Shown: positions 1-5,996, counted from the first letter of the stretch. The stretch: 9,019 nucleotides of DNA from Chitinophaga pinensis (GCA_943331145.2 CALQKL020000076.1:1-9019); one strand, 5' to 3'. Numbers and translations: made by a program. Notes: generated from the letters alone by a model not told the origin.

Positions 1-115
1 ATGTTGAAGTTTGAAATATTGGTGTCATGATTGCACCTGTTGAAGGATCGGGTTCTGCCCCCGCATGTATCATTCTAGTGGCAATTTTTTTGTTATCTAA
101 TGAAGCTTTGCTCAT
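1..115 (-). CDS. PLP-dependent trans-sulfuration enzyme (cystathionine gamma-synthase / methionine gamma-lyase type), N-terminal part only
   Basis: Reading leftwards from an ATG whose complement is at 113-115, 38 codons stay open to the window edge. Residues 12-38 carry the familiar N-terminus of the Cys/Met-metabolism PLP enzymes: ATRMIHAG, then EPDPSTGAIMTPIFQTST, with Tyr as the probable next residue. In this family the segment leads into the first strand of the large domain, and the enzymes carry out gamma-replacement or gamma-elimination on homoserine esters, cystathionine or methionine in the cytosol. The PLP-binding lysine and the substrate-specificity residues lie outside the window, so metB, metC, megL and metZ cannot be separated. 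The gene is divergent from the transporter at 360. I see no S-box-like motif in its upstream spacer. Family call is firm; exact reaction is unknown. Confidence 0.88.
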   Translation of the reverse strand, partial: MSKASLDNKKIATRMIHAGAEPDPSTGAIMTPIFQTST

Positions 116-158
116 GGTTATTTATTTTAGGTGGTAAAAATAGAAAAATAATATCATT

Positions 159-187
159 ATAACCCACGGATTAAAATCTTGGGGTAT
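159..187. repeat. REP-like imperfect palindrome, copy 1
   Basis: A 29-base imperfect inverted repeat centred on 173. The left arm ATAACCCACGG (159-169) pairs with 177-187 apart from two mismatches (162/184 and 167/179) and one G-T pair. Its left half, TAACCCACGG followed by A or T and then TTAA, recurs in copy 2 at 216-240 in the same orientation. No T-run follows, so it is not a standard terminator. Calling it REP-like is inference from the shape, the pairing of two copies and the intergenic position. Confidence 0.55.
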
Positions 188-215
188 AGAATCGTATGTA
201 TAAAATTTGTTTAAT

Positions 216-240
216 TAACCCACGGTTTAACCATGGGTTA
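216..240. repeat. REP-like near-perfect palindrome, copy 2
   Basis: A 25-base palindrome centred on 228. The arms TAACCCACGG (216-225) and CCATGGGTTA (231-240) are complementary except for the C/A pair at 223/233, and the centre TTTAA is almost self-complementary too. The left half matches copy 1 (160-174) at all but one position, 56 bases away in direct orientation. Two clustered palindromes in a divergent spacer is the arrangement known for REP elements. A dyad operator for one of the flanking genes is the main alternative. Confidence 0.6.
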
Positions 241-318
241 TCGAATGGAATGAAAATGTTAATGGGTTCAACCATTTTTTTATCGTTTCTATAGATTCTA
301 AGTTGAAAAATGAAACCA

Positions 319-326
319 TATATTTG
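319..326 (+). promoter_or_regulatory. Putative -7 promoter element for the UMF1 transporter operon
   Basis: TATATTTG matches the Bacteroidota -7 consensus TAnnTTTG and lies 33 bases before the transporter ATG. The only nearby TTG (303-305) is 13 bases away, shorter than the usual spacing of about 19, so no convincing -33 element is present. Confidence 0.45.
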
Positions 327-359
327 CTTTACACGTAACTTCATCACTTAAATTTTTTT

Positions 360-1655
360 ATGCAAACTGCTTCAAAAAGGGTGTTAAACGGTTGGGCAAT
401 GTATGATTGGGCCAACTCTGTATACAATTTGGTGATTACCTCTACCATTTTTCCAGCTTATTATGCTGCCGTAACAAGCACCAAAGACGATAATCACGTT
501 ACCATATTTGGAAGAACTTTTATCAATACTTCCTTGTACAATTACGCGTTAGGTATCGCTTTTATTGTTGTTGCATTTTTAAGTCCAATTTTATCATCAA
601 TTGCCGATTTTAAAGGAAACAAAAAACAGTTTTTATTTTTCTTTTGCACCATGGGAAGCATCTCTTGTAGTGCGCTTTATTTTTTTGACGGCAGCAACTT
701 GTTTTATGGATTATTGTGTATGGTTATGGCCTGTATTGGTTTTTGGGGCTCTTGGGTTTTTTATAATTCGTATTTGCCAGAAATTGCAGCACCCGAAGAC
801 AGGGATAAATTGAGTGCAAGAGGTTTTGTGATGGGATATATTGGCAGCGTGATTTTACAATTGATTTGTTTTGTTTTGGTTTTGATGCCAGATACTTTTG
901 GAATCACAACAGGTAAAGCTTCGCAAATTTCTTTTTTAATGGTAGGCATTTGGTGGTGGGGATTTGCACAGTATTCATTAAGAAGATTACCACATGGAAC
1001 GCCTTCTGATAAAAACGAACATAAAAATGTTTTCATTGGTGGATTTAAAGAACTTAAAAAAGTATGGCAACAAGTATTGCTGATGCCTGTTTTAAAAAGA
1101 TTTTTATACAGCTTCTTTTTTTACAACATGGGTTTGCAAACGATATTTTTAGCTGCCACACTTTATGGCAGCAGTGAATTGCAAATTCCAACAACAAACT
1201 TAATCGTTGCCATATTAATTATTCAATTGATTGCCATTCCTGGCGCTTATTTGATTTCAAAAATCTCAGAAAAAATCGGAAATTTTAGAACATTAATGAT
1301 TTGTATTTTCATTTGGATCTTGCTTTGTATTGCTGGTTATTTATTGCCTGTTGGAGGTATCAACGAATTTTATTTATTGGCATTGGCAGTAGGTTTTGTA
1401 ATGGGCGGCACGCAGAGTTTGAGCAGAAGCACTTACAGCAAACTAATGCCCGAAACAAAAGATACCGCTTCGTTTTTCAGCTTTTATGACGTTACAGAAA
1501 AAATTGCCATAGTAATTGGCATGTTTAGTTTCGCATGGATTACTGAAATTACGGGCTCTCAAAGAAATTCTGTTTTAACTTTAATTTCATTTTTTATTTT
1601 GGGTTTACTATTGATATTTTTAGCGTTTAAAAAACAAAAATCTTTATCTCGATAA
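360..1655 (+). CDS. UMF1-family MFS transporter (Atg22-like)
   Basis: A 431-residue inner-membrane protein with about 12 hydrophobic segments, the usual size for the family. Family signatures are GWAMYDWANS at residues 11-20, an MFS loop-2-3 motif A-like stretch DFKGNKK at 83-89, LPEIAAPEDRDKLSARG at 139-155, and the C-half block GGTQSLSRSTYSKLMP at 349-364 followed by FFSFYDVTEK at 372-381. This combination identifies the UMF1 branch of the major facilitator superfamily. In yeast the related Atg22 exports amino acids from the vacuole; bacterial substrates are generally unassigned, so none is claimed here. The ATG at 360 places the signature at the expected distance from the N-terminus, and no earlier start keeps a sensible reading. 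The stop is separated from the next ATG by one base (TAA T ATG), so the hydrolase is very likely co-transcribed and translationally coupled. Confidence 0.92.
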   Translation: MQTASKRVLNGWAMYDWANSVYNLVITSTIFPAYYAAVTSTKDDNHVTIFGRTFINTSLYNYALGIAFIVVAFLSPILSSIADFKGNKKQFLFFFCTMGSISCSALYFFDGSNLFYGLLCMVMACIGFWGSWVFYNSYLPEIAAPEDRDKLSARGFVMGYIGSVILQLICFVLVLMPDTFGITTGKASQISFLMVGIWWWGFAQYSLRRLPHGTPSDKNEHKNVFIGGFKELKKVWQQVLLMPVLKRFLYSFFFYNMGLQTIFLAATLYGSSELQIPTTNLIVAILIIQLIAIPGAYLISKISEKIGNFRTLMICIFIWILLCIAGYLLPVGGINEFYLLALAVGFVMGGTQSLSRSTYSKLMPETKDTASFFSFYDVTEKIAIVIGMFSFAWITEITGSQRNSVLTLISFFILGLLLIFLAFKKQKSLSR

Positions 1656-1656
1656 T

Positions 1657-2493
1657 ATGCAACTACACACTATAAATACTGGATATTTTAAATTGGATGG
1701 CGGTGCCATGTTTGGCGTTGTGCCTAAATCGATGTGGAACAAATTAAACCCTGCGGATGACAACAACATGTGTACATGGGCAATGCGTTCTTTATTAATC
1801 GAAGATGGAAATAGATTAATGCTTATTGACACAGGAATTGGTAACAAGCAAGATGATAAATTTTTCAGTCACTATTATTTACATGGCGACGATTCTTTAG
1901 AATCTTCTCTTTCAAAAAAAGGATTTAGTGTGGATGATATTACGGATGTAATTTTAACCCATCTTCATTTTGATCATTGTGGGGGAAGTATAAAACGTGA
2001 AAGCGATAAGTTAATTCCTGCTTTTAAAAATGCAACGTATTGGAGCAATCAACAACATTGGAATACCGCTACAATGCCTAACGACAGAGAAATAGCTTCG
2101 TTTTTAAAAGATAATATTTTACCCATACAAGAGAGTGGACAATTGAAATTTATCGACGGAAATTCGGATGCATTTTCAAGCGATGTAAAAATCAGACAAG
2201 TATTTGGACATACAGAAGCGATGATGTTGCCACAGATTGAATATAAAGGAAAGCAGATTGTATTTATGGCAGATTTATTGCCATCTGCTGCACATATTCC
2301 AATCCCGTTTGTAATGGCATACGACATGTTTCCGTTAACTACTTTAAATGAGAAAAAATCTTTCTTGACAGAGGCAGTTGAAAATGATTATGTATTGTTT
2401 TTTCAACATGATCCAAAAATAGAATGCTGTAATTTACAAGCAACGGAAAAAGGCATCAGGGCAAAAGAATATTTCAACCTAGATGTAATCTAA
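1657..2493 (+). CDS. Metallo-beta-lactamase-fold metallohydrolase
   Basis: A 278-residue cytosolic enzyme of the metallo-beta-lactamase superfamily, in the length range of AHL-lactonase/YtnP-like members. Metal ligands visible in order: THLHFDHCGG with H102, H104, D106 and H107; H185 in GHTEAMM; D206 in MADLLPS; H251 in FQHDP. That is a complete two-metal set, so the protein is probably an active hydrolase. LIDTGIG at 57-63 is the usual beta-strand motif before the first ligands. The common GHTPGH motif is changed after the threonine, which reshapes the loop by the active site but keeps the ligand. The substrate cannot be read from sequence; lactones, esters and phosphodiesters are all seen in the superfamily. 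It follows the UMF1 transporter by one base, so the two products may act on the same compound (inference). The stop overlaps the convergent DUF3108 gene by 4 bases. Confidence 0.9.
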   Translation: MQLHTINTGYFKLDGGAMFGVVPKSMWNKLNPADDNNMCTWAMRSLLIEDGNRLMLIDTGIGNKQDDKFFSHYYLHGDDSLESSLSKKGFSVDDITDVILTHLHFDHCGGSIKRESDKLIPAFKNATYWSNQQHWNTATMPNDREIASFLKDNILPIQESGQLKFIDGNSDAFSSDVKIRQVFGHTEAMMLPQIEYKGKQIVFMADLLPSAAHIPIPFVMAYDMFPLTTLNEKKSFLTEAVENDYVLFFQHDPKIECCNLQATEKGIRAKEYFNLDVI

Positions 2494-3284
2494 AGTCCCA
2501 TTAAAGCGGTTAATGGATAACGAAGGTTTTTATAGCCCATCATATCTACTTTAATACTACCCACAACAATTGGACTTTCAACCCTTAGCAGTAAATGATT
2601 TGGGTCGTCGCTTACCCAAGCGGTCATGCCTTCGCCACCTTTAAACATCGTGCCTTTAATTAAAAGTGGTTTAAACTTGATGGCTCTGAATTTACCATAT
2701 TGTGTTTTGATTTTTTCTTTGCCCATATAACGTAAATACAAATGATGTACTTCATCATCTAAAAACATATCAAATGGAATTTTGTCGCCTGGTTTTAATT
2801 TATCAAAATTGATGTTGCGTGCATAATACATAGCACTTACCACATCTTGCATGCAATCTGTAATTTTAAACACCCCGTTTGTACTAACCGCTGTATTTGT
2901 AGTTTGATTAAACGTAACATTGTTATAAATTTTAAAACCACCTTCATCTACATTTCTAATAAATTTTATGGGCAACAATGTGTTGGTGTCGATATAGCTT
3001 TCATAACGGTCGCGTACTTTATAAAAATTATCGAAGAATGGATAAGTATTTCCAACGCCTACAGCATGATAAACAGGTTTCCCATTGAATCGTTCTAAGG
3101 TAGTTGTAAACGTGGCATCACCAGCACCAATATACGCGCCCATGGTACTATAATAAACCGTCATCTTAACGGTTTCGCCATTTTTAAATGATGAATTTTT
3201 AATACCACAGAAATCACCTTTGTGTAGATGTGTTGTAGCACCCATTAAAGCCCAACTGATAAAAAAAATAGTAAGCCATTTCAT
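2490..3284 (-). CDS. Secreted DUF3108-domain protein
   Basis: Translated from the ATG at 3284 this is a 264-residue protein. It begins MKWLTIFFISWALMGATTH, a positively charged then hydrophobic stretch typical of a Sec signal peptide, with no lipobox cysteine, so export to the periplasm is likely. The rest looks like DUF3108: a beta-rich N-terminal part (GETVKMTVYYSTMGAYIGAG), an RDRYESYID segment, then LKPGDKIPFDMFLDD and a C-terminal GGEGMTAWVSDDPNHLLLRVES. Two cysteines, C26 and C144, could form a disulfide. The function of the family is not established. The frame stays open upstream to 3383, but that stretch reads through short tandem repeats and would put 33 residues before the signal peptide, so the internal ATG was chosen. 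The gene lies 250 bases downstream of the UPF0104 gene on the same strand. Confidence 0.85.
   Translation of the reverse strand: MKWLTIFFISWALMGATTHLHKGDFCGIKNSSFKNGETVKMTVYYSTMGAYIGAGDATFTTTLERFNGKPVYHAVGVGNTYPFFDNFYKVRDRYESYIDTNTLLPIKFIRNVDEGGFKIYNNVTFNQTTNTAVSTNGVFKITDCMQDVVSAMYYARNINFDKLKPGDKIPFDMFLDDEVHHLYLRYMGKEKIKTQYGKFRAIKFKPLLIKGTMFKGGEGMTAWVSDDPNHLLLRVESPIVVGSIKVDMMGYKNLRYPLTALMGL
2498..2516. other. Short perfect hairpin at convergent gene ends
   Basis: CCATTAA (2498-2504) and TTAATGG (2510-2516) form a 7-pair stem with a 5-base loop. It sits 5 bases past the hydrolase stop and inside the last codons of the DUF3108 gene. Neither side has a T-run, so it would be only a weak bidirectional terminator, if it works at all. 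Confidence 0.25.
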
Positions 3285-3295
3285 ATGAATAATTG

Positions 3296-3344
3296 TTTGT
3301 GGTTTGTGGTTTATTGTTATTTGTTTGGCGTTTGGTGTTTGGCG
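3296..3344. repeat. Heptamer tandem repeat (seven 7-base units)
   Basis: Seven contiguous 7-base units. The first two are TTTGTGG, the next two are diverged (3310-3316 and 3317-3323), and the last three are TTTGGCG, TTTGGTG and TTTGGCG. A partial eighth unit starts at 3345. Read on the minus strand the unit is roughly CNCCAAA. The array lies just upstream of the DUF3108 start, so it would be in that gene's leader or promoter region. It has no spacers and is not CRISPR. Confidence 0.8.
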
Positions 3345-3351
3345 TTTCCAA

Positions 3352-3403
3352 CCTATTGAACCTATTGAACCTTTTGAACTCAATGAACAAATTGAAACTT
3401 GAA
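3352..3403. repeat. Nonamer tandem repeat (five 9-base units plus a partial one)
   Basis: Five contiguous 9-base units ending in GAA: CCTATTGAA at 3352 and again at 3361, CCTTTTGAA at 3370, then two diverged units at 3379 and 3388, followed by a 7-base remnant ACTTGAA ending at 3403. The array directly adjoins the heptamer array. Two further units of the same sequence occur at 3525-3542, over the end of the UPF0104 gene. Confidence 0.8.
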
Positions 3404-3480
3404 CCTAACATGGATTCTCTTAAAAAGATTGAAAATTTTTAACCTCTGCTATACATCTATAATCTATAACCTCATTCTTT

Positions 3481-3505
3481 GATGATTGGTGAAAACACCA
3501 ACATC
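3481..3505. other. Stable hairpin downstream of the UPF0104 gene
   Basis: TTGGTG (3486-3491) pairs perfectly with CACCAA (3496-3501) across an AAAA loop. The outer GATG (3481-3484) pairs with CATC (3502-3505) with one bulged A, giving 10 base pairs in all. On the minus strand it follows the UPF0104 stop by about 30 bases, but no T-run follows, so it is not a classical intrinsic terminator. It could be a 3' processing or stability element; the role is unknown. Confidence 0.4.
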
Positions 3506-3524
3506 GGCAGACCTAAATCCCCAA

Positions 3525-3542
3525 CCTTTTGAACCTATTGAA
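3525..3542. repeat. Two nonamer repeat units overlapping the UPF0104 stop codon
   Basis: CCTTTTGAA (3525-3533) and CCTATTGAA (3534-3542) are the same units as in the array at 3352-3403. With the preceding CCAA they form a 22-base direct repeat of 3348-3369 with one mismatch (3355 versus 3528), 173 bases apart. The minus-strand stop codon at 3535-3537 lies inside the second unit. Confidence 0.75.
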
Positions 3543-4551
3543 CATCCTTTCTCATTAACAAAAAAACACTCCCAATTGTTGCCGGTACTACAAGATTGAT
3601 AATCCAAATGGCAAAACAAGCCACTTGAATGCCCAAAATATTTGTAGATAATATGCCAAAAATTGAAATGCCCAATGCCGATCTAATGGGCAATTCGGTA
3701 AATCCAATGGTTGGAATTATCGCCATCATCAAATAAAAAACACCTATCAACCAAAATGCAATAGAACTTTCCATCTCCACATGCATGACATGCATAATGA
3801 TGATGTATTGCAATATAAAAACTAAAAATCTAAAGAACGAACAAAACGAAATGATTAACAATTCATAAAAATTGAATTGCTCGACAATTTTTATGTGTTG
3901 TACAATTTTATGAAGGAACTTGAATTTTGAAATAAACGAAATAAAAAAATTGGTTTTAAAATATAGCAGTACCAATATTATGGATACACCCAACGATAAA
4001 TAAATATTGACATTGTTGAAAATCCATGGCAACAAAACCAGCTTTGAATCTAAGTTTGAAAAGTATATCAAATAGATTAAGCCAACACATCCTACAATTG
4101 ATGTAATGATCATTTGACTGATACTGCCTAAAATGTTTGTAGATATTGCTTTCATTCGATTTTCGGCTTTTACAAATAAAATTCTACCGCCAAATTCACC
4201 TGTTCTATTTGGTGTTATCATGGTGATGCTGCATCCAGCAAATACTGATTTAAAAGCTTTTGCAAATCGGATATTTTCTAACGGTTTCAACAGCAATTTC
4301 CATTTCAAAGATTCTAAGCCCCAGTTTAAAAACATCAATAAAAACACCACCCAAAATAATGGATCTTTCCAACTCGATTTTATTTGTTGCCATCTAACCA
4401 ATAAATCTTGTTGTTGAGATATTTGATTGTATAAACTATACGCCACCAATACAAAGAGCATTGGACCAAGGATGTAATTGAATATTAATTTTATACTTTT
4501 GTTCAAGAAACTGTTTATTGGTAAAATTAAGACCTCACTTGCAAAAAGCAT
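3535..4551 (-). CDS. UPF0104 / flippase-like integral membrane protein (LPG synthase TM-region family)
   Basis: A polytopic membrane protein of 338 residues from the ATG at 4551, with around eight hydrophobic segments. It resembles the transmembrane (flippase) domain found in lysylphosphatidylglycerol synthases, without the cytosolic aminoacyl-transferase domain, so it should not itself aminoacylate lipid. Supporting motifs are TPNRTGEFGGR at residues 113-123 (the family's TPxRxGE motif) and the C-terminal PTIGFTELPIRSALG with its Glu-Leu-Pro-x-Arg. Stand-alone members are usually annotated as flippase-like proteins of uncertain substrate. The start is uncertain. The ATG at 4551 overlaps the ruvC start region. 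A TTG at 4506 gives MNKSIKLIFNY, leaves the first membrane segment whole and removes the overlap. The ATG at 4461 would cut into that first segment. The last two codons and stop fall in a 9-base repeat. Confidence 0.8.
   Translation of the reverse strand: MLFASEVLILPINSFLNKSIKLIFNYILGPMLFVLVAYSLYNQISQQQDLLVRWQQIKSSWKDPLFWVVFLLMFLNWGLESLKWKLLLKPLENIRFAKAFKSVFAGCSITMITPNRTGEFGGRILFVKAENRMKAISTNILGSISQMIITSIVGCVGLIYLIYFSNLDSKLVLLPWIFNNVNIYLSLGVSIILVLLYFKTNFFISFISKFKFLHKIVQHIKIVEQFNFYELLIISFCSFFRFLVFILQYIIIMHVMHVEMESSIAFWLIGVFYLMMAIIPTIGFTELPIRSALGISIFGILSTNILGIQVACFAIWIINLVVPATIGSVFLLMRKDVQ
4494..4501 (+). promoter_or_regulatory. Putative -7 promoter element for ruvC
   Basis: TACTTTTG fits TAnnTTTG and ends 16 bases before the first possible ruvC start codon, which would leave a leader of only about ten bases. 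It lies inside the N-terminal codons of the divergent membrane-protein gene. No well-spaced -33 TTG is present, so support is weak. Confidence 0.35.
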
Positions 4552-5102
4552 CAAAAATCATTTTAGGTATTGATCCTGGAACCATCATTATGGGTTATGG
4601 GTTGATTGAAGTAAACGCCAAAGGCATTCATTTGGTGGATATGGGTGTGTTGAAATTATCTGCAAAAGATGATGCGTACCAACGACTTGAAAAGATTCAT
4701 GATAAAGTAACGGACATAATTAAAATTTACCATCCTACAAGTTTTGCCATTGAAGCGCCTTTCTTTGGAAAGAACGTACAAAGTATGCTAAAGTTAGGAA
4801 GAGCGCAAGGTGTAGCGCTTGCTGCTGCAATGCAATCCGGACTTTCGATTTGCGAGTATTCTCCCAAAAAAATCAAGCAATCCATTACAGGAAATGGAAA
4901 TGCTGGAAAAGACCAAGTGATGAAAATGCTGCAGAAGATTTTATCCTTTGAAGAAACACCAAAATATATGGATGCTACAGATGCTTTAGCTGTAGCGGTT
5001 TGTCATTATTATCAAGAAAAAACGTTATTGCCAAAAACAAAAGGAAAGTCAAACGGCTGGGCCGATTTTTTAAATAAAAATCCAGAGCGTTTGAAAAAAT
5101 AA
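4518..5102 (+). CDS. ruvC: Crossover junction endodeoxyribonuclease RuvC
   Basis: RuvC resolves Holliday junctions by paired nicks, working with the RuvAB branch-migration motor. All four catalytic acids are visible: D19 in GIDPG, E79 in AIEAPFF, and D152 and D155 in DATDALAVA, matching E. coli D7, E66, D138 and D141. SMLKLGRAQGVA (89-100) and YSPKKIKQSITGNGNAGKDQV (114-134) are further family blocks. The length of 194 residues is slightly above the usual 170-190. No ATG precedes the first catalytic Asp; the first is at codon 25, past GIDPG. The gene must therefore begin at a non-ATG codon: TTG at 4518, or TTG at 4539, which gives MQKASKIILGIDPG, closer to the usual N-terminus length. The start region runs into the divergent UPF0104 gene, and the stop codon directly abuts the convergent HIT gene's stop with no base between. 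Confidence 0.93.
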   Translation: MVKLRPHLQKASKIILGIDPGTIIMGYGLIEVNAKGIHLVDMGVLKLSAKDDAYQRLEKIHDKVTDIIKIYHPTSFAIEAPFFGKNVQSMLKLGRAQGVALAAAMQSGLSICEYSPKKIKQSITGNGNAGKDQVMKMLQKILSFEETPKYMDATDALAVAVCHYYQEKTLLPKTKGKSNGWADFLNKNPERLKK

Positions 5103-5120
5103 CTATTTCAGATTTGAAAT
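5090..5120 (-). terminator. Weak intrinsic terminator candidate after the greA-HIT operon
   Basis: On the minus strand ATTTCA and TGAAAT (plus positions 5115-5120 and 5105-5110) form a 6-pair, all-AT-but-one stem with a 4-base loop, followed within a few bases by a T-run (TTATTTTTT on the minus strand). The hairpin covers the last HIT codons and its stop, and the T-run lies inside the ruvC 3' end. The stem is weak, so confidence is low. Confidence 0.3.
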
Positions 5121-5495
5121 GATGGTTTGTTGAATTTCTTTAAACTCCTCAGTAGAAAGTTTTAATTTTTCTCTAGTAAAATTCAAATCGTCTGCACTAT
5201 TAATAGGAATCAAATGCATGTGCGCATGAGGCACTTCTAACCCGATAACACTGATACCACAACGATTACAAGGAAACGATAGCTCGATAGATTTTGCAAT
5301 GGGTTTTGCAAAAAGCATCATCTCAGCAAGGTAGTTTTCAGGCAGGTCGAATATCTTATCGATTTCAATTTTTGGCACAACCAACACATGCCCTTTAGTC
5401 ATTGGAAAAATATCCAAAAACGCGTAAAAATTTTCGTTTTCTGCAATTTTATAAGAAGAAATTTCGCCGTTTATGATTTTAGAAAAAATACTCAT
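5103..5495 (-). CDS. HIT-family (histidine triad) nucleotide-binding protein
   Basis: A 130-residue protein of the histidine-triad superfamily (Hint/HinT-like nucleoside phosphoramidate or dinucleotide hydrolases). The triad motif PHAHMHLIPI provides H90, H92 and H94; by family precedent H92 is the nucleophile. The N-terminal block FLDIFPMTKGHVLVVPK (26-42) contains D28 and the nucleotide-binding strand typical of HIT proteins. The N-terminal CxxC seen in many Hint proteins is absent (the segment reads SIFSKI); a single CNRC pair lies at 76-79. The ATG at 5495 is 2 bases past the greA stop, so it is the second gene of a greA-HIT operon. The physiological substrate is not predictable. Its stop codon abuts the ruvC stop. 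Confidence 0.92.
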   Translation of the reverse strand: MSIFSKIINGEISSYKIAENENFYAFLDIFPMTKGHVLVVPKIEIDKIFDLPENYLAEMMLFAKPIAKSIELSFPCNRCGISVIGLEVPHAHMHLIPINSADDLNFTREKLKLSTEEFKEIQQTIISNLK

Positions 5496-5497
5496 GA

Positions 5498-5974
5498 TTA
5501 AACCGTGATGTTTTCTACTTTGAATTTCAAAACGCCAGCGGGTACATTTACTTCCGCAATTTCACCGACTACTTTTCCCAACAAGCCTTTTCCAATTGGA
5601 GAGGTTACAGATATTTTACCATCTTTTAAACTCGCTTCTTTTTCAGATACAATTTGATAAGTGACTTGTTTATTTGTAGCCATATTGGTTAACGTAACCT
5701 TAGTTAAAATACTTACTCTACTGAAATCAATATTTGATTCATCCAATATTCTAGCCGTTGCAATTACGCCTTCAAGATATTTTATTTTAGCTTCAAGCAT
5801 TCCTTGTGCTTCTTTTGCAGCATCATACTCTGCATTTTCTTTTAAATCGCCTTTTTCCCTTGCTTCTGCAATTGCTTTGCTGGCTGCCGGTCGTTCCACT
5901 GCTTTTAACTGATGAAGCTCTTCCTGCATCTTTTCAAAAGTATCTTGCGTAACATAATTGGTATCCAAAGCCAT
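5498..5974 (-). CDS. greA: Transcription elongation factor GreA
   Basis: GreA enters the secondary channel of RNA polymerase and stimulates cleavage of backtracked transcripts. The protein is 158 residues, the standard length. An N-terminal coiled coil (about residues 10-78) carries the tip motif GDLKENAEYDAAK at 42-54, with D43 and E46 corresponding to the Mg-coordinating acids of E. coli GreA (D41 and E44). The C-terminal FKBP-like domain has VSILTKVTL, VSEKEASLKDGKISVTSPIGKGLLGK and KVENITV. The ATG at 5974 gives the standard N-terminus. It is the first gene of a pair with the HIT gene (2-base gap). Its upstream region holds a -7-like element at 6042-6049 and, between that and the start, a strong hairpin with a T-run at 5997-6034, so transcription may be attenuated. 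Confidence 0.97.
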   Translation of the reverse strand: MALDTNYVTQDTFEKMQEELHQLKAVERPAASKAIAEAREKGDLKENAEYDAAKEAQGMLEAKIKYLEGVIATARILDESNIDFSRVSILTKVTLTNMATNKQVTYQIVSEKEASLKDGKISVTSPIGKGLLGKVVGEIAEVNVPAGVLKFKVENITV

Positions 5975-5996
5975 AGTAATTTGTTTTATAACTAAT

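Noticed and set aside
261..281. Intrinsic terminator on the plus strand (AATGG/CCATT stem then T-run)
   Set aside because: The stem is only 5 pairs, no plus-strand gene precedes it in the window, and the likely promoter of the transporter is downstream of it.
116..359. Riboswitch (SAM or similar) ahead of the trans-sulfuration enzyme
   Set aside because: No S-box-like core or other conserved aptamer motif could be recognised; the only structure found is the pair of palindromes.
761..1036. Antisense reading frame inside the transporter gene, and similar frames at 2049-2327, 2847-3098, 4133-4417, 5661-5912 and 7849-8154
   Set aside because: Each lies opposite a well-supported gene, has no recognisable domain and no promoter or start signal of its own.
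1657..2493. Quorum-quenching AHL lactonase
   Set aside because: The metal ligands fit, but they are shared by the whole superfamily, and nothing visible identifies a lactone substrate.
3285..3383. Longer N-terminus for the DUF3108 protein (33 extra residues)
   Set aside because: The extension is translated from 7- and 9-base repeats and would bury the signal peptide. The ATG at 3284 places the signal peptide at the N-terminus.
3296..3542. CRISPR array
   Set aside because: Units are 7 and 9 bases long and contiguous, without unique spacers, and there are no cas genes.
3535..4551. MprF-type lysylphosphatidylglycerol synthase
   Set aside because: Only the membrane domain is present; the aminoacyl-transferase domain that makes the modified lipid is missing.
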